From: Dermatophilaceae bacterium Soc4.6
GTDB lineage: Bacteria > Actinomycetota > Actinomycetes > Actinomycetales > Dermatophilaceae
Assembly: GCA_039889245.1 (NCBI GenBank)
Contig: JAZGVH010000002.1
Span: 2,666,001-2,730,000, forward strand
Reading direction: 5' to 3'
DNA: 64,000 bases
Shown here: piece after piece, positions 7,679 through 16,176 of the stretch
Layout of the letters: every line of letters begins with the position of its first letter
Numbering within the stretch: the stretch's first letter is position 1
The notes under the pieces: model-generated
Databases searched by the model: none
What the model was told of the DNA's origin: nothing
What the model saw: the letters and a program-made list of their open reading frames with translations, nothing else
Translations under genes and position numbers: made by a program

Positions 7679-9330
7679 GCTTGCTGCCGATGCTGCGTTC
7701 TCAGGCCGACGCCCGTGGCCGGCTCGGAGAGGGCTTCGACGTCGGGTCTGACGCTGCTCGGGTGGCGGCGGAGTCGGCTGGGGTGTGTGTGCGCCCGCAC
7801 GTCAAGACCGTCACGGACGTCACCACCGGCGCGACCACCGCCGTCCCCATCCCCTGCGGGTCGACCCGCGAAGCGGTCTGCGCACCCTGTGCGACGAAGG
7901 CGAAGCGGCTTCGGATGCATCAGTGCCGCGAGGGCTGGCACCGCGCCACCGACCCCGACCTCGCGGACGACAACCCGGACGGTGCCGACGAGGCCGACGA
8001 GCCGGCGGCTGACAAAGAGCAGCTCGAGGACGGGGCCGACGACGAGGCTCCCGGAGCTGCCGGCGCTCGGCGGGTGCGCTCGACCCGGCGCCTCGACGGG
8101 TTCCCGGACCTGCCCACGATTACGATGAACCAGCGCACCACCGGCCGGACCTTCACCGACGAGGCGACCGGGAAGCATTATCAGCCGTCGATGTTCGTCA
8201 CCCTCACCCTGCCCTCGTACGGGCGGATCATCCCCGGCACCGGGGTCCCGGCCGACCCGACGAGCTACGACTACCGGCGGGCTGCGCTGGATGCGATCCT
8301 GTGGCCGCGGCTGCTCGACCGGTTCTGGCAGAACCTGCGCCGATGCGCCGGCTACAAGGTCCAGTACTTCTCCGCCATCGAAGCCCAACGACGGCTGGCC
8401 CCGCATCTGCACGCCGCGGTTCGCGGCACGATCCCGCGGGCCACGATCAAGGCCGTCACCCGGGCGACGTACCACGCGGCGTGGTGGCCGGCGCTCGACA
8501 CGATCGCCTACCCCGTGCTCGGTGGGCCTGGCACCGATGCGGTGCCGCTCTGGGTGCCCGAGCTGGAGGCGTACGTCGACCCCGACACCCTGACTCCGCT
8601 CCCGACCTGGGAGCAGGCGTGCGACGAGGTCGAGGACCCCGCTCACGTCGTCCGGTTCGGAAGTCAGGTCGACATCAAGGGCCTGCTCGGGGGCACCCCC
8701 GACTCCGATCGGACCGTGCGATACCTGTGCAAGTACCTGACCAAGAACATCGCGGACACCTACATCGGCCAGCACCCCGCCGACCACGCGGACGGCGACG
8801 ACACGGGCGAGAGTGGCCGCGGCGGTTGGGTCGCTGCCGCGTATGAGCGGCACATCGACCGCCTCCACGCGGAGGTGCAACTGCTGCCCTGCGGGCCTGC
8901 GTGCGGCAACTGGCTGCGCTACGGCGTGCAACCCGCCGAGGCCGGCCCCGGTCTCGCCCCCGGCCGGTGCCAGTCCCCGACGCACGACAGGGAGAACCTA
9001 GGCCTCGGCGGACGGCGGGTCCTGGTCTCGCGGCAGTGGTCGGGCAAGACCCTGACCGAGCACCGCGCCGATCGCCGCGCCGTCGTCACCGCCGTCCTCA
9101 CCGCGGCCGGGATCGACCCCGGCGACGCCGACCAGATGGCCGCCGACCGCACCCTGCTCGACGGCTCCCCCCGCTACGTGTGGGGGGACGTCGAACCCGG
9201 GGACGTCGACTACGTCGCGGTCATCGCCGCGTCACTGCGCCAGGCGAACCGGTGGCGACAGCAGTACGAGGAGGCGAAGGCGGCGGCGGAAGGGCGGGCT
9301 TCTCCGGCGGCGGTGCCGTTGGCGGGCTGA
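7675..9330 (+). CDS. rep: Replication initiator, RepSA-like HUH protein
   Basis: A 551-residue rolling-circle type initiator. The HUH metal motif is PHLHAAVRG near residue 242, and the segment VRYLCKYLTKNIADTY near residues 344-358 supplies the likely nucleophilic tyrosine(s). An N-terminal cysteine cluster (CGSTREAVCAPCATKAKRLRMHQC) resembles the zinc-binding region of pSAM2 RepSA. An acidic linker (residues ~95-130, DNPDGADEADEP) separates this from the catalytic domain. It would nick the element's origin and start replication after excision. Start GTG overlaps the WhiB-like stop by four bases. No origin was identified by eye, although the 99 bp between rep and xis is a candidate. Confidence 0.85.
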   Translation: MSLLPMLRSQADARGRLGEGFDVGSDAARVAAESAGVCVRPHVKTVTDVTTGATTAVPIPCGSTREAVCAPCATKAKRLRMHQCREGWHRATDPDLADDNPDGADEADEPAADKEQLEDGADDEAPGAAGARRVRSTRRLDGFPDLPTITMNQRTTGRTFTDEATGKHYQPSMFVTLTLPSYGRIIPGTGVPADPTSYDYRRAALDAILWPRLLDRFWQNLRRCAGYKVQYFSAIEAQRRLAPHLHAAVRGTIPRATIKAVTRATYHAAWWPALDTIAYPVLGGPGTDAVPLWVPELEAYVDPDTLTPLPTWEQACDEVEDPAHVVRFGSQVDIKGLLGGTPDSDRTVRYLCKYLTKNIADTYIGQHPADHADGDDTGESGRGGWVAAAYERHIDRLHAEVQLLPCGPACGNWLRYGVQPAEAGPGLAPGRCQSPTHDRENLGLGGRRVLVSRQWSGKTLTEHRADRRAVVTAVLTAAGIDPGDADQMAADRTLLDGSPRYVWGDVEPGDVDYVAVIAASLRQANRWRQQYEEAKAAAEGRASPAAVPLAG

Positions 9331-9429
9331 CGCGGCCCGACGGTCTGGGCGGAGGGGATACGCGTTCGGCAATGTCGTCGAGCGCAGCGAGGTAGGCGAG
9401 AGGGCAGCAACGAGGGAGAGGTGCAGGGC

Positions 9430-9633
9430 ATGGAGATCTTGCTGGACTTGAACGAGGCCGCCAAGCGGCTTGGGGTGGGGCCGAAGTTTCCCCGCCGGTT
9501 GGTGGCTGAGCGGCGCATCCGGTTTGTGAAGGTGGGCCGCTTCGTGCGGATCCCGGAATCGGCCATCGAGGAGTTCGTGGCGGCTGGGACCGTCGAGCCG
9601 ATCGTGCGCGTCGCTCGGGGTCGGGTCCCGTGA
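9430..9633 (+). CDS. xis: Excisionase, MerR/HTH_17-type
   Basis: A 67-residue winged-helix DNA-binding protein: LLDLNEAAKRLGVGPKFPRRLVAERRIRFVKVGRFVRIPESAIEEFVA shows the HTH_17 pattern (recognition helix, then the RxxKVGRxxRxP wing). It directs the integrase to excise the element. ATG 9430 is preferred because GAGAGG lies about ten bases upstream; an in-frame GTG at 9421 has no spacing for a ribosome site. The stop overlaps the integrase GTG. A decayed duplicate of its first part is at 2415. Confidence 0.85.
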   Translation: MEILLDLNEAAKRLGVGPKFPRRLVAERRIRFVKVGRFVRIPESAIEEFVAAGTVEPIVRVARGRVP

Positions 9634-10769
9634 ATCGAGGGGCTGGCGCCGCGAGGCGGAAGCGGGACTTCGGGTCGGTGCGCAAGCTGCCGTCGGGGAG
9701 GTGGCAGGGGCGCTACCTCGGTGCTGACGGTCTGCGGCGGACGGCCCCGATGACGTTCCGCACCAAGGCTGACGCTCTGGCCTGGTTGGCCGTGAAGCAA
9801 TCGGAGCTGCTGCGTGGTGAGTGGCTCGACCCCGACCTGGGGCGGATCACGGTGGACGAGTACGTGACACGGTGGATCGTCGAGCACCGGTTGAGCCCTC
9901 GTACCCGCGATCTCTACGAGGGGCTGAACCGGCTGCACATCAGGCCGTACCTCGGCGCGGTCCCGCTGGGGGTGATGTCGACGGAAAAGGTGCGCGCCTG
10001 GCGTTCCGAGCTGCTCCGGACGGGACGCTCCGAGGGTGTGGTAGCCAAGTCGTACCGGCTGCTGCGTGCCGCGATGAACACCGCCGTCGACGACGGGCGG
10101 ATCGGCCGGAACCCATGCCGGCTCAAGGGCGCCGACGCTGCGCACTCAGCCGAACGCCCGGTGGCGTCGGTGGCACAGGTGTTCGCCCTGGCCGACGCCA
10201 TTGGTCCTCAGTACCGGGCGTTCGTGCTGACGGCGGCGCTGACCAGTCTGCGGTGGGGCGAGCTGATCGCGCTGCGGCGCATGGACCTCGACCTGGTCAC
10301 CGGCGTGGCCTACGTGCACCGGAGTCTCATCGAGACCGGTGGGCGGCTGGCTGTCGGCCCACCGAAGAACAACAGCGTCCGCACGGTGACACTGCCCAGG
10401 GTGCTCGTCGACGAGCTGTCGCTGCACCTCGCAGCTCGAGTGCCGGCGGGCGCTGAGTCGCTGGTCTTCACCGGCGAGAGGGGCGCGACCCCGCGGCGCG
10501 GGAACTGGCGGGCCAACGTCGGCTGGGTCGACGCCGTCGCCGAGGCCGGCATCCCGGCGGGCTTCCACTTCCACGACCTGAGGCACACCGGGAACCACCT
10601 CGTCGCCCAGGCCGGGGCCTCGACCCGCGAGCTGATGCAGCGGATGGGGCACTCCACGATGCGAGCGGCACTGATCTACCAGCACGCCACCGAGGCACGA
10701 TCCCAAGCCCTGGCCGAGCGGCTGAATGCCCTCGTCGTGGCCGAGCAGGACGGCCGGTCGCAGCGATGA
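9630..10769 (+). CDS. int: Tyrosine recombinase / integrase of the tRNA-Gly element
   Basis: A 379-residue phage-type integrase. An arm-binding/AP2-like N-terminus (RDFGSVRKLPSGRWQGRYLG), a SAM-like core-binding domain (TVDEYVTRWIVEHRLSPRTRDLY) and the catalytic domain are present. Catalytic residues: Arg in LTSLRWGEL (~206), His-x-x-Arg in FHDLRHTGNHL (~312-316), and Tyr in RAALIYQHATE (~350). It recombines the element's attP with the 3' end of tRNA-Gly(CCC), 104 bp downstream. Start GTG overlaps xis. Confidence 0.9.
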   Translation: MNRGAGAARRKRDFGSVRKLPSGRWQGRYLGADGLRRTAPMTFRTKADALAWLAVKQSELLRGEWLDPDLGRITVDEYVTRWIVEHRLSPRTRDLYEGLNRLHIRPYLGAVPLGVMSTEKVRAWRSELLRTGRSEGVVAKSYRLLRAAMNTAVDDGRIGRNPCRLKGADAAHSAERPVASVAQVFALADAIGPQYRAFVLTAALTSLRWGELIALRRMDLDLVTGVAYVHRSLIETGGRLAVGPPKNNSVRTVTLPRVLVDELSLHLAARVPAGAESLVFTGERGATPRRGNWRANVGWVDAVAEAGIPAGFHFHDLRHTGNHLVAQAGASTRELMQRMGHSTMRAALIYQHATEARSQALAERLNALVVAEQDGRSQR

Positions 10770-10782
10770 ACGCGCCGACCAT

Positions 10783-10801
10783 TGGGCACGTAGTGGGCAC
10801 G
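10783..10801 (+). repeat. Probable integrase arm sites (TGGGCACG x2)
   Basis: Two direct copies of TGGGCACG start at 10783 and 10794, 11 bp apart, in the short space between the integrase stop and the tRNA-Gly attachment site. Closely spaced direct repeats beside the core site are typical arm-type binding sites for tyrosine integrases. The second element in this window has an analogous pair (TGGGCCCAA). Confidence 0.45.
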
Positions 10802-10873
10802 CGGCCAAGGATCCCCAGCAAGGGGAGTGAGGCGGGCCGACACTGGCAGGCCTGTGACCTGCGCTTTCGCGTG

Positions 10874-10947
10874 TGGAGCGGGCGACGAGAATCGAACTCG
10901 CGTGTCCAGCTTGGGAAGCTGGCGCTCTACCATTGAGCTACGCCCGC
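10874..10947 (-). tRNA. tRNA-Gly(CCC)
   Basis: Read on the minus strand, a 7-bp acceptor stem GCGGGCG/CGCCCGC encloses a D-arm (TAGCTCAATGGTAGA), an anticodon arm with loop TTCCCAA (anticodon CCC) and a T-arm with GTTCGATTC. Discriminator T and an encoded CCA are present. The 3' end faces the element's integrase and is its presumed attachment site; the gene remains intact. Confidence 0.95.
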
Positions 10948-11077
10948 ACTGCCATCCGTCTCCGGGTGACGCGTGAGGCAGCATAACCGATCTGCCGCGA
11001 GCCGACCGCAGGCGGTGGGGACGACGGCATACGGGACGGGCGGTGTGGGCGGGACCGCGGGCCGATAGCCTGCGCAG

Positions 11078-11653
11078 GTGCTGCTCTCCGACAGGGACAT
11101 CCGCGCCGAGGTCGAGGCCGGGCGCGTCCGACTGGACCCGTGGGACCCCGAGATGGTCCAGCCGTCGAGCGTCGACGTGCGGCTCGACAAGTACTTCCGG
11201 CTCTTCGACAACCACAAGTACCCCTACATCGACCCCGCCGAGGAGCAGCCCGACCTCACCCGGCTGGTCGAGGTCGCGAGCGACGAGCCCTTCATCCTGC
11301 ACCCCGGCGAGTTCGTGCTCGGGTCGATCCTCGAGACCGTCACCCTGCCCGACGACGTCGCCGCGCGCGTCGAGGGCAAGTCGAGCCTGGGACGCCTGGG
11401 GCTGCTGACGCACGCGACGGCCGGCTTCGTCGACCCCGGCTTCAGCGGGCACGTGACCCTCGAGCTGTCCAACGTCGCGACCCTGCCGATCAAGCTGTGG
11501 CCGGGGATGAAGGTGGGCCAGCTGTGCTTCTTCCGCCTGTCCAGCCCGGTCGAGCACGCCTACGGCAGCGCGAAGCACGGGTCGCACTACCAGGGCCAGC
11601 GCGGACCGACGGCGAGCCGGTCCTACGAGAACTTCCACCGCACGCAGGTCTGA
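11078..11653 (+). CDS. dcd: dCTP deaminase
   Basis: A 191-residue protein that deaminates dCTP to dUTP for dTMP synthesis (in mycobacterial-type enzymes it also hydrolyses dUTP to dUMP). The signature [20 protein letters not shown] near residues 100-117 holds the catalytic and nucleotide-binding residues (Ser, Arg, Glu equivalents) and [13 protein letters not shown] follows; the length is normal. Start is GTG at 11078, with no strong ribosome site, 130 bp from the divergent tRNA-Gly. It is the first core gene beyond the integrated element. Confidence 0.95.
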   Translation: MLLSDRDIRAEVEAGRVRLDPWDPEMVQPSSVDVRLDKYFRLFDNHKYPYIDPAEEQPDLTRLVEVASDEPFILHPGEFVLGSILETVTLPDDVAARVEGKSSLGRLGLLTHATAGFVDPGFSGHVTLELSNVATLPIKLWPGMKVGQLCFFRLSSPVEHAYGSAKHGSHYQGQRGPTASRSYENFHRTQV

Positions 11654-11773
11654 CCGCCTGAGGCTGGTCACCGCGCACGCGGTGGGGCAGACTGGACGAA
11701 ACGGGAGCGAGGTGTCGTTCCCGGACATCAGGTGAGGACCTCCGTCCTCACCCCGGCCGGTCTCGGAGGCTGT

Positions 11774-12073
11774 ATGCGACTGCGCACCGCGACCGACGTC
11801 GGTGACCTGGTGCGTGATGCCCGCCGCGCGATGGGGCTGACCCAGGGCGAGCTCGCCCGCCAGGCCGGGGTGACCAGCCGCTGGCTCTCGGGTCTCGAGG
11901 ACGGCAAGGACCGCGTCGACCTCGGGCCGGCCCTGCGGGTGCTCGACCTCCTCGGGGTCTCGCTCGAGGCGACGACGCAGGTGCGTGCCTGCGGCGAACC
12001 CGCCCGCGTCGACCTCGACGCGCTCATCCGGTCGCACCTGCCGGTGGAGCCGTGGCAGCACCCCCCGGCGTAG
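11774..12073 (+). CDS. Small XRE/HipB-like helix-turn-helix protein
   Basis: A 99-residue protein with one Cro/C1 HTH (LVRDARRAMGLTQGELARQAGVTSRWLSGLEDGK) and a short C-terminal part, like HipB antitoxins or stand-alone regulators. ATG 11774 has GGAGG four bases upstream, better than the in-frame GTG at 11732. No HipA-like kinase follows; the next genes are a VapBC pair with its own promoter, so this one appears separate. Confidence 0.7.
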   Translation: MRLRTATDVGDLVRDARRAMGLTQGELARQAGVTSRWLSGLEDGKDRVDLGPALRVLDLLGVSLEATTQVRACGEPARVDLDALIRSHLPVEPWQHPPA

Positions 12074-12122
12074 GCCCGCGAGGTGGATGAGGCCCATCGA
12101 ACCTCTACTGGGATCTGACTGG

Positions 12123-12128
12123 TAACGT
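12123..12128 (+). promoter_or_regulatory. Probable -10 element of leaderless vapBC
   Basis: TAACGT ends six bases before the vapB ATG at 12135, and no Shine-Dalgarno sequence is present. This spacing would place the transcription start at or next to the start codon, giving a leaderless mRNA. Confidence 0.4.
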
Positions 12129-12134
12129 CTTCCC

Positions 12135-12371
12135 ATGGAAGCGACGATGGACTCCGTTGGTCGGGTGGTGGTGCCCAAAGCCATGCGCGATGCCCTGGGC
12201 CTGCTCCCCGGGTCGAAGGTCGACATCTCGGTCTACGGCGCCGGCCTCCAGCTCGTCCCGGCCGGCCGGACGGCCCGGATCGTCGCGGACTCCGGGGTCC
12301 TGGTGGTGGCCGCCGTGACGCCGATCGACGATGACATCGTCTTCGGGCTCATCGACTCCGGCCGTCGGTGA
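12135..12371 (+). CDS. vapB: VapB-type antitoxin (AbrB/MazE fold)
   Basis: A 78-residue protein with an N-terminal swapped-hairpin AbrB domain ([31 protein letters not shown]) and a C-terminal tail that would wrap around the toxin ([14 protein letters not shown]). It should neutralise the PIN toxin encoded immediately downstream and repress the shared promoter. Its stop overlaps the vapC start by four bases. Confidence 0.85.
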   Translation: MEATMDSVGRVVVPKAMRDALGLLPGSKVDISVYGAGLQLVPAGRTARIVADSGVLVVAAVTPIDDDIVFGLIDSGRR

Positions 12372-12778
12372 CCCTGCTCGCCCTCGACACCAGCGTCGCC
12401 ATCCCCCTGCTGGTCCGTAGTCACACGGAGCACCTCGCGGTGGCTCGGTGGTGGGCCGGGCGAGACGTCGTCCTGAGCGGGCACGCGGCAGTCGAGACCT
12501 ATTCGGTGCTGACGCGCCTTCCCGGAGACGCCCGGGTGTCCGCGGTCGACGCTGCGCGCTTGATGTCGAGCAGGTTCGGGCCACCACTGGTGCTCGACCC
12601 AGCGGATCAGGTCGATCTGCCTCACGAGCTGGCGCGAGCAGGCATCGTCGGCGGTGCGGCCTACGACGCAGTGGTTGCCCTCGCCGCCATGCGCCACGGT
12701 GCGGTCCTGGCGACGCGAGACGGCCGGGCTCGCCTGACCTACGAGGCGATCGGGGTCAGGCACGAGGTCGTCGGCTGA
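12368..12778 (+). CDS. vapC: VapC-type PIN-domain ribonuclease toxin
   Basis: A 136-residue PIN-domain protein. The acidic metal-binding residues are visible: Asp in LALDTSVAI (residue ~7), Glu in [13 protein letters not shown] (~43), Asp in [12 protein letters not shown] (~99) and Asp in LATRDGRA (~117). VapC toxins cleave tRNA or rRNA and stop translation when the antitoxin is degraded. GTG start overlaps vapB; the pair lies outside both mobile elements. Confidence 0.87.
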   Translation: MTLLALDTSVAIPLLVRSHTEHLAVARWWAGRDVVLSGHAAVETYSVLTRLPGDARVSAVDAARLMSSRFGPPLVLDPADQVDLPHELARAGIVGGAAYDAVVALAAMRHGAVLATRDGRARLTYEAIGVRHEVVG

Positions 12779-12797
12779 GACCCGTGCGACCCTGGCG

Positions 12798-13517
12798 TCA
12801 GTAGGCGCTGACTCCCCGCACCCGGTGCCCCACGGCGACCGACTCTCCCGACACGGCTCCCGCCGCCCGTGACGCCAGGAACACCACGACCGCCGCGACC
12901 TGCTCGGGCGTCGACTCCCCGGGCGCCCCGACCGCGACCTCGGTCGCCGCGCCGTCCCGGACGACTCCCGGGTGCACGACGTTGACCGTCACCCCGGTGC
13001 CCGCGCACTCGTCGGCGAGCCCCTTGCTGAGGATCGCCACTGCGCCGTTGCGCACCGCCCCGGTGATCGAGCCCGTCAGGAAGGCGTTCTGCCCACTGAC
13101 GTTGACGACCCGGCCGAAGCCCGCCCCCCGCATCCCGGGAAGCACGGCGTTGGCACACCTCAGGTAGCCCATCGCCTTGGCCTCGAAGGCCTGCGCCACC
13201 TGCTGCGGGTCGCTGTTGCGCGCCGGGTCGAGGGTGCGTGCCGACGGCGCAGCCGCGTTGACCAGCACCCCGATCGCCCCGTGACGGGCGACGATCTCGT
13301 CCACACCACGGCGGATGGAGTCGTCGTCGCCCGAGTCGAGCACCATCGTCTCGACGGACCCGCCGATCGCCTCTGCGGCGGCCGCCAGCGTCTGCGGGGT
13401 GCGCCCCGCGAGCACCACCGTCGCGCCCTCCGCCTGCAGTGCGCGGCCGACGGCGCGGCCGATCAGCCCGCCACCCCCGACGACGAGGGCGACGACACCG
13501 TCCAGTCCAAGATCCAT
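12798..13517 (-). CDS. Divergent short-chain dehydrogenase/reductase
   Basis: A 239-residue Rossmann protein with an N-terminal nucleotide-binding loop (VVGGGGLIGRAVGRAL), the NAA segment (VLVNAAAPSA) and the strand-5 Ser (VVNVSGQNA). The usual YxxxK catalytic pair is missing: aligning on the following helix puts Gly and Asn at those places (GAVRN in SITGAVRNGAVAILSKGLADE). A catalytic reductase role is therefore doubtful; it may bind a dinucleotide or use another mechanism. ATG 13517 is 33 bp after the response regulator stop, so it may be transcribed with the two-component genes. Confidence 0.8.
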   Translation of the reverse strand: MDLGLDGVVALVVGGGGLIGRAVGRALQAEGATVVLAGRTPQTLAAAAEAIGGSVETMVLDSGDDDSIRRGVDEIVARHGAIGVLVNAAAPSARTLDPARNSDPQQVAQAFEAKAMGYLRCANAVLPGMRGAGFGRVVNVSGQNAFLTGSITGAVRNGAVAILSKGLADECAGTGVTVNVVHPGVVRDGAATEVAVGAPGESTPEQVAAVVVFLASRAAGAVSGESVAVGHRVRGVSAY

Positions 13518-13549
13518 GCCCCGACCGTATGCCGTCACTGCCACACGGG

Positions 13550-14173
13550 TCAGGGGTGGTCGCGCGCCCAGAGCGCCGCGCTGGTGCGGTCGGCGACGCC
13601 GATCTCGCGGAAGACCCGGCCCAGGTGGGCCTTCACCGTGCGCTCGCTGATGCCGAGCTTGCGCCCGATCTGCTTGTTGGCCAGGCCTTCTGCGACGTGC
13701 GCGAGCACCTCGCGCTCCCGACTCGACAGCCCGTCGCCCGGCCGGGGTGCCCCCGAGGTGGGCAGCAGCACCCGCGCGATCCGCGGGTCCAGGGGCACGT
13801 GACCGGCGGCCGCGGAGCGGACCGCCGCGAGCAGCTCTGCGGGCTCGCAGTCCTTCAGCAGGTAGCCGATCGCGCCGGCCGCGAGCGCATCGGTGACGCG
13901 CTCGCGGTCCGAGAAGGAGGTCAGCACCACGACGCGCGTCTCCGGCGAGGCGAGCAGCACCTCGCGGGTGGCCTGGACCCCGTCCATCACCGGCATCGAG
14001 AGGTCCATCAGCACCACGTCGGGCGTCAGCTGCGCGGCGAGCTCGACGGCCGCGCGCCCGTCGGCCGCCTGCCCGACGACGTGCAGGTCGTCGGCGGCCT
14101 CGACGAGCGTGGCCAGGCCGGTGCGCACCATCTGGTGGTCGTCGACGAGCAGGACGGTGGTGGCGCCGGTCAT
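13550..14173 (-). CDS. NarL/LuxR-type response regulator
   Basis: A 207-residue regulator with an N-terminal receiver domain (VLLVDDHQMVRTGL, phosphoacceptor Asp in VVLMDLSMPVMDG, conserved Thr in VVLTSFSD, Lys in YLLKD) and a C-terminal LuxR HTH (LSSREREVLAHVAEGLANKQIGRKLGISERTVKAHLGRVF). The start overlaps the stop of the upstream histidine kinase gene by four bases, so they form one signalling pair. Targets are unknown; the adjacent secreted proteins are candidates. Confidence 0.92.
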   Translation of the reverse strand: MTGATTVLLVDDHQMVRTGLATLVEAADDLHVVGQAADGRAAVELAAQLTPDVVLMDLSMPVMDGVQATREVLLASPETRVVVLTSFSDRERVTDALAAGAIGYLLKDCEPAELLAAVRSAAAGHVPLDPRIARVLLPTSGAPRPGDGLSSREREVLAHVAEGLANKQIGRKLGISERTVKAHLGRVFREIGVADRTSAALWARDHP

Positions 14174-15648
14174 GAGGATCCCTCGGGCAGGACGAGACGC
14201 CAGTGGGTGCCGGCGCCGGGCGCGGAGGCCACCTCGAGGTGGGCCCCCGCGTCGGTGGTGAGGTCGCGGAGCACGCGCAGCCCGAAGTGGCCGTGCTCCG
14301 GCTGCGTGAGTCGGGCGCTGTCGAAGCCGGGCCCGTCGTCGAGCACGTCGAGGACCACGCGCCCCTGACCGTCGCGGTGCAGCGCCACCGTGGCGGTGCA
14401 GGGGGCCGCGTGCTTCGCCGCGTTGCGCAGGCACTCCTGGGCGACCCGGAAGAGCAGCCGCTCCTCGTCGGGCGCCAGCGACGCCGCGGTGTCGGCATCG
14501 AGGTCGAGCCGGGCGTCGACCCCCTTGGCGGCGACCCCCTGTGCGAGGTCGGAGAGGGCGGCGCCGACCCCGGCGTCGGCGAGGCTCGGCGGGTAGATGT
14601 CGACGAGCAGGGTGCGCAGGACCCGTATGGTGCCGCGCACCGTGCCGGCCAGCTGGTCGAGCTCGACCCCGAGGGGCTCGCGCCCCTGCGTCCGGGCGTG
14701 CAGGGCTGCGCCCGAGACCGCGTACGACGTGGCGACGAGGTCCTGCACCGGGCCTTCGTGCAGGGTCGCCGCGATCCGGCGACGCTCGTCGGCCGACGCG
14801 TCGACGGCGTGCTGGAGCAGCTGCTCGCGCTGGGTCTGGGCGGCGGACAGGCGCTTGGTGAGGCTCCACACGAGGGGGGTGAGCAGCACGAGCAGCAGCA
14901 GCAGGGCCGAGAAGATGACGCCGAGGAAGCCGCGGGTCAGCTGCGAGGCGCGGTCCTCGACCGGGCCGTAGGGCGCGTAGATCTCGAAGAGCACCTCGCG
15001 TCCCGTGCTGGTCCACACCGGACGGTAGACCTCGAGGAGCCGGCCGCCGGTCTCGAACTCGTTTTCCTTCTGGGTCAGGTCGGAGACGTTGGCGCGCGTC
15101 GCCGGGTGCGCGAGCGCCGCCTTCTGCTCGGGGTCGAGCTCGAAGACACGGCCGACGAGCAGCGGCTCGTCGGCGTAGATGACGGTGCCCGTGGGGCTCC
15201 AGAGCTTGACCCTGGCGATGTCCGGGCCGAGCATCCGCTCCCGGACCAGCGTGTCGAAGGCCGCGAGCGCCGCGGGCTGACCGCTCGCGAGGTCGTCGGT
15301 CAGCACCGGCTGGACGAGGGTCGTCGCGAGCAGGTCGGTCATCCGGCCCGCGTCGTTGACCGCCTCGCGCTCGGCCAGTCGGCCCGCCGCGAGGGTGCCG
15401 AGCACGGCGACGGACGCGAGCACGGCGACGACCCCCGCGACCAGCTGGAGGAGGACCCGGCGAGCCGAGACCGTGCCGTCCCCGCCCTCGCGCAGGGAGG
15501 GCCGTGACACCGTCACCCACTGCGGCGGGCCGCTGTCGGCCGGCGTCTCCTGCGGCTGGGGGAGCACCGGGAGCGGACGCGTGGCCTTCGCCGCCGGGTC
15601 CGGTGGGGGTTCCGACGGCGGGGCCACGTGCCGGGGGGCGCTCGTCAC
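14170..15648 (-). CDS. NarL-type sensor histidine kinase
   Basis: A 492-residue membrane kinase. A ~60-residue Pro-rich cytoplasmic N-terminus precedes TM1 (LLQLVAGVVAVLASVAVLGTL, ~66-86); an extracytoplasmic sensor of ~150 residues precedes TM2 (FLGVIFSALLLLLVLLTPLVW, ~236-256). The HisKA_3 dimerisation box is ERRRIAATLHEGPVQDL with the phosphorylated His; the HATPase region includes a NAAKHA N-box and DDGPGFD. It overlaps the response regulator gene downstream and the secreted-protein gene upstream by four bases each, so all three genes are translationally coupled. Confidence 0.92.
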   Translation of the reverse strand: MTSAPRHVAPPSEPPPDPAAKATRPLPVLPQPQETPADSGPPQWVTVSRPSLREGGDGTVSARRVLLQLVAGVVAVLASVAVLGTLAAGRLAEREAVNDAGRMTDLLATTLVQPVLTDDLASGQPAALAAFDTLVRERMLGPDIARVKLWSPTGTVIYADEPLLVGRVFELDPEQKAALAHPATRANVSDLTQKENEFETGGRLLEVYRPVWTSTGREVLFEIYAPYGPVEDRASQLTRGFLGVIFSALLLLLVLLTPLVWSLTKRLSAAQTQREQLLQHAVDASADERRRIAATLHEGPVQDLVATSYAVSGAALHARTQGREPLGVELDQLAGTVRGTIRVLRTLLVDIYPPSLADAGVGAALSDLAQGVAAKGVDARLDLDADTAASLAPDEERLLFRVAQECLRNAAKHAAPCTATVALHRDGQGRVVLDVLDDGPGFDSARLTQPEHGHFGLRVLRDLTTDAGAHLEVASAPGAGTHWRLVLPEGSS

Positions 15649-16052
15649 GAGTGGTCGGACCCGCTGTGGTCGGACCGGCCGGAGCGGTCGTCGACCGAGG
15701 AGCTGGGCGCGGACGTTGACGAGCTGCCGCGCAGCCCACCGCGGTCGTCGCCGACCCGCGTGGTGGCTGACGAGGTCGGCTGGTCGTCGGAGGTGCCCGG
15801 CGGGCGCTCGCCGCCGCGGTCGTCACCCGGCTCGGCCGACTCCAGCGTGCGTGAGGGGGAGGGGGTGGCGGCGGCCGTGCGGGAGGGGGCCGGGGTGCTC
15901 GTCGGGGAGGGCGACTCGTCGTCGACGACCTGGGCGCTGGTGGGCACCCGCACGGGGATGTCGCCGGAGAAGGAGGCGTTGCCGAGTAGCCCGACGACGG
16001 CTGGTGAGAGCGCGACGAGCAGGGCAGCGGTGGACAGGGCGAGACGTTTCAT
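15645..16052 (-). CDS. Secreted Ser/Thr/Pro-rich protein linked to the two-component system
   Basis: A 135-residue protein with a clear signal peptide (MKRLALSTAALLVALSPAVVG) followed by a low-complexity Ser/Thr/Pro/Asp region with DDRGG and DHSGSDHS repeats and no cysteine. The start ATG 16052 has AAGGAA six bases upstream, and the stop overlaps the kinase start (ATGA). No known family; the coupling suggests it is a co-sensor, ligand or regulated cell-surface product of the pair. Confidence 0.7.
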   Translation of the reverse strand: MKRLALSTAALLVALSPAVVGLLGNASFSGDIPVRVPTSAQVVDDESPSPTSTPAPSRTAAATPSPSRTLESAEPGDDRGGERPPGTSDDQPTSSATTRVGDDRGGLRGSSSTSAPSSSVDDRSGRSDHSGSDHS

Positions 16053-16176
16053 CAGGGGTTCCTTAGGCGATTGTCACCCATGGCCCGGCCCGGCGGGGCT
16101 TGATGCTCCGACCGGGCGGGGGACGGGAGGTGGAGTGGAGGGTCCGGGCCCCGAGGGGCCTCGACGGTGGGTCGGG

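Larger units (their letters stand above)
2398..10920 (+). mobile_element. Actinomycete integrative and conjugative element (AICE) at tRNA-Gly
   Basis: The gene set is that of a pSAM2-like AICE: TraB/FtsK translocase, RepSA-type initiator, excisionase and tyrosine integrase, with regulators. The integrase gene stops 104 bp from the 3' end of tRNA-Gly(CCC), the usual target geometry, so the right attachment site is within 10874-10920. I found no second copy of the tRNA 3' end to the left, so the true left end is either outside the window or lost. The coordinates given cover only the supported core; the DUF262 and membrane genes at 1-2319 may also belong to it. Such elements move as double-stranded DNA between hyphae or cells using the single TraB protein. 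Confidence 0.8.

Noticed and set aside
13550-15826. One long frame covering both response regulator and kinase region
   Set aside because: Only its last 207 codons are real (response regulator); the rest is an out-of-frame shadow of the kinase gene.
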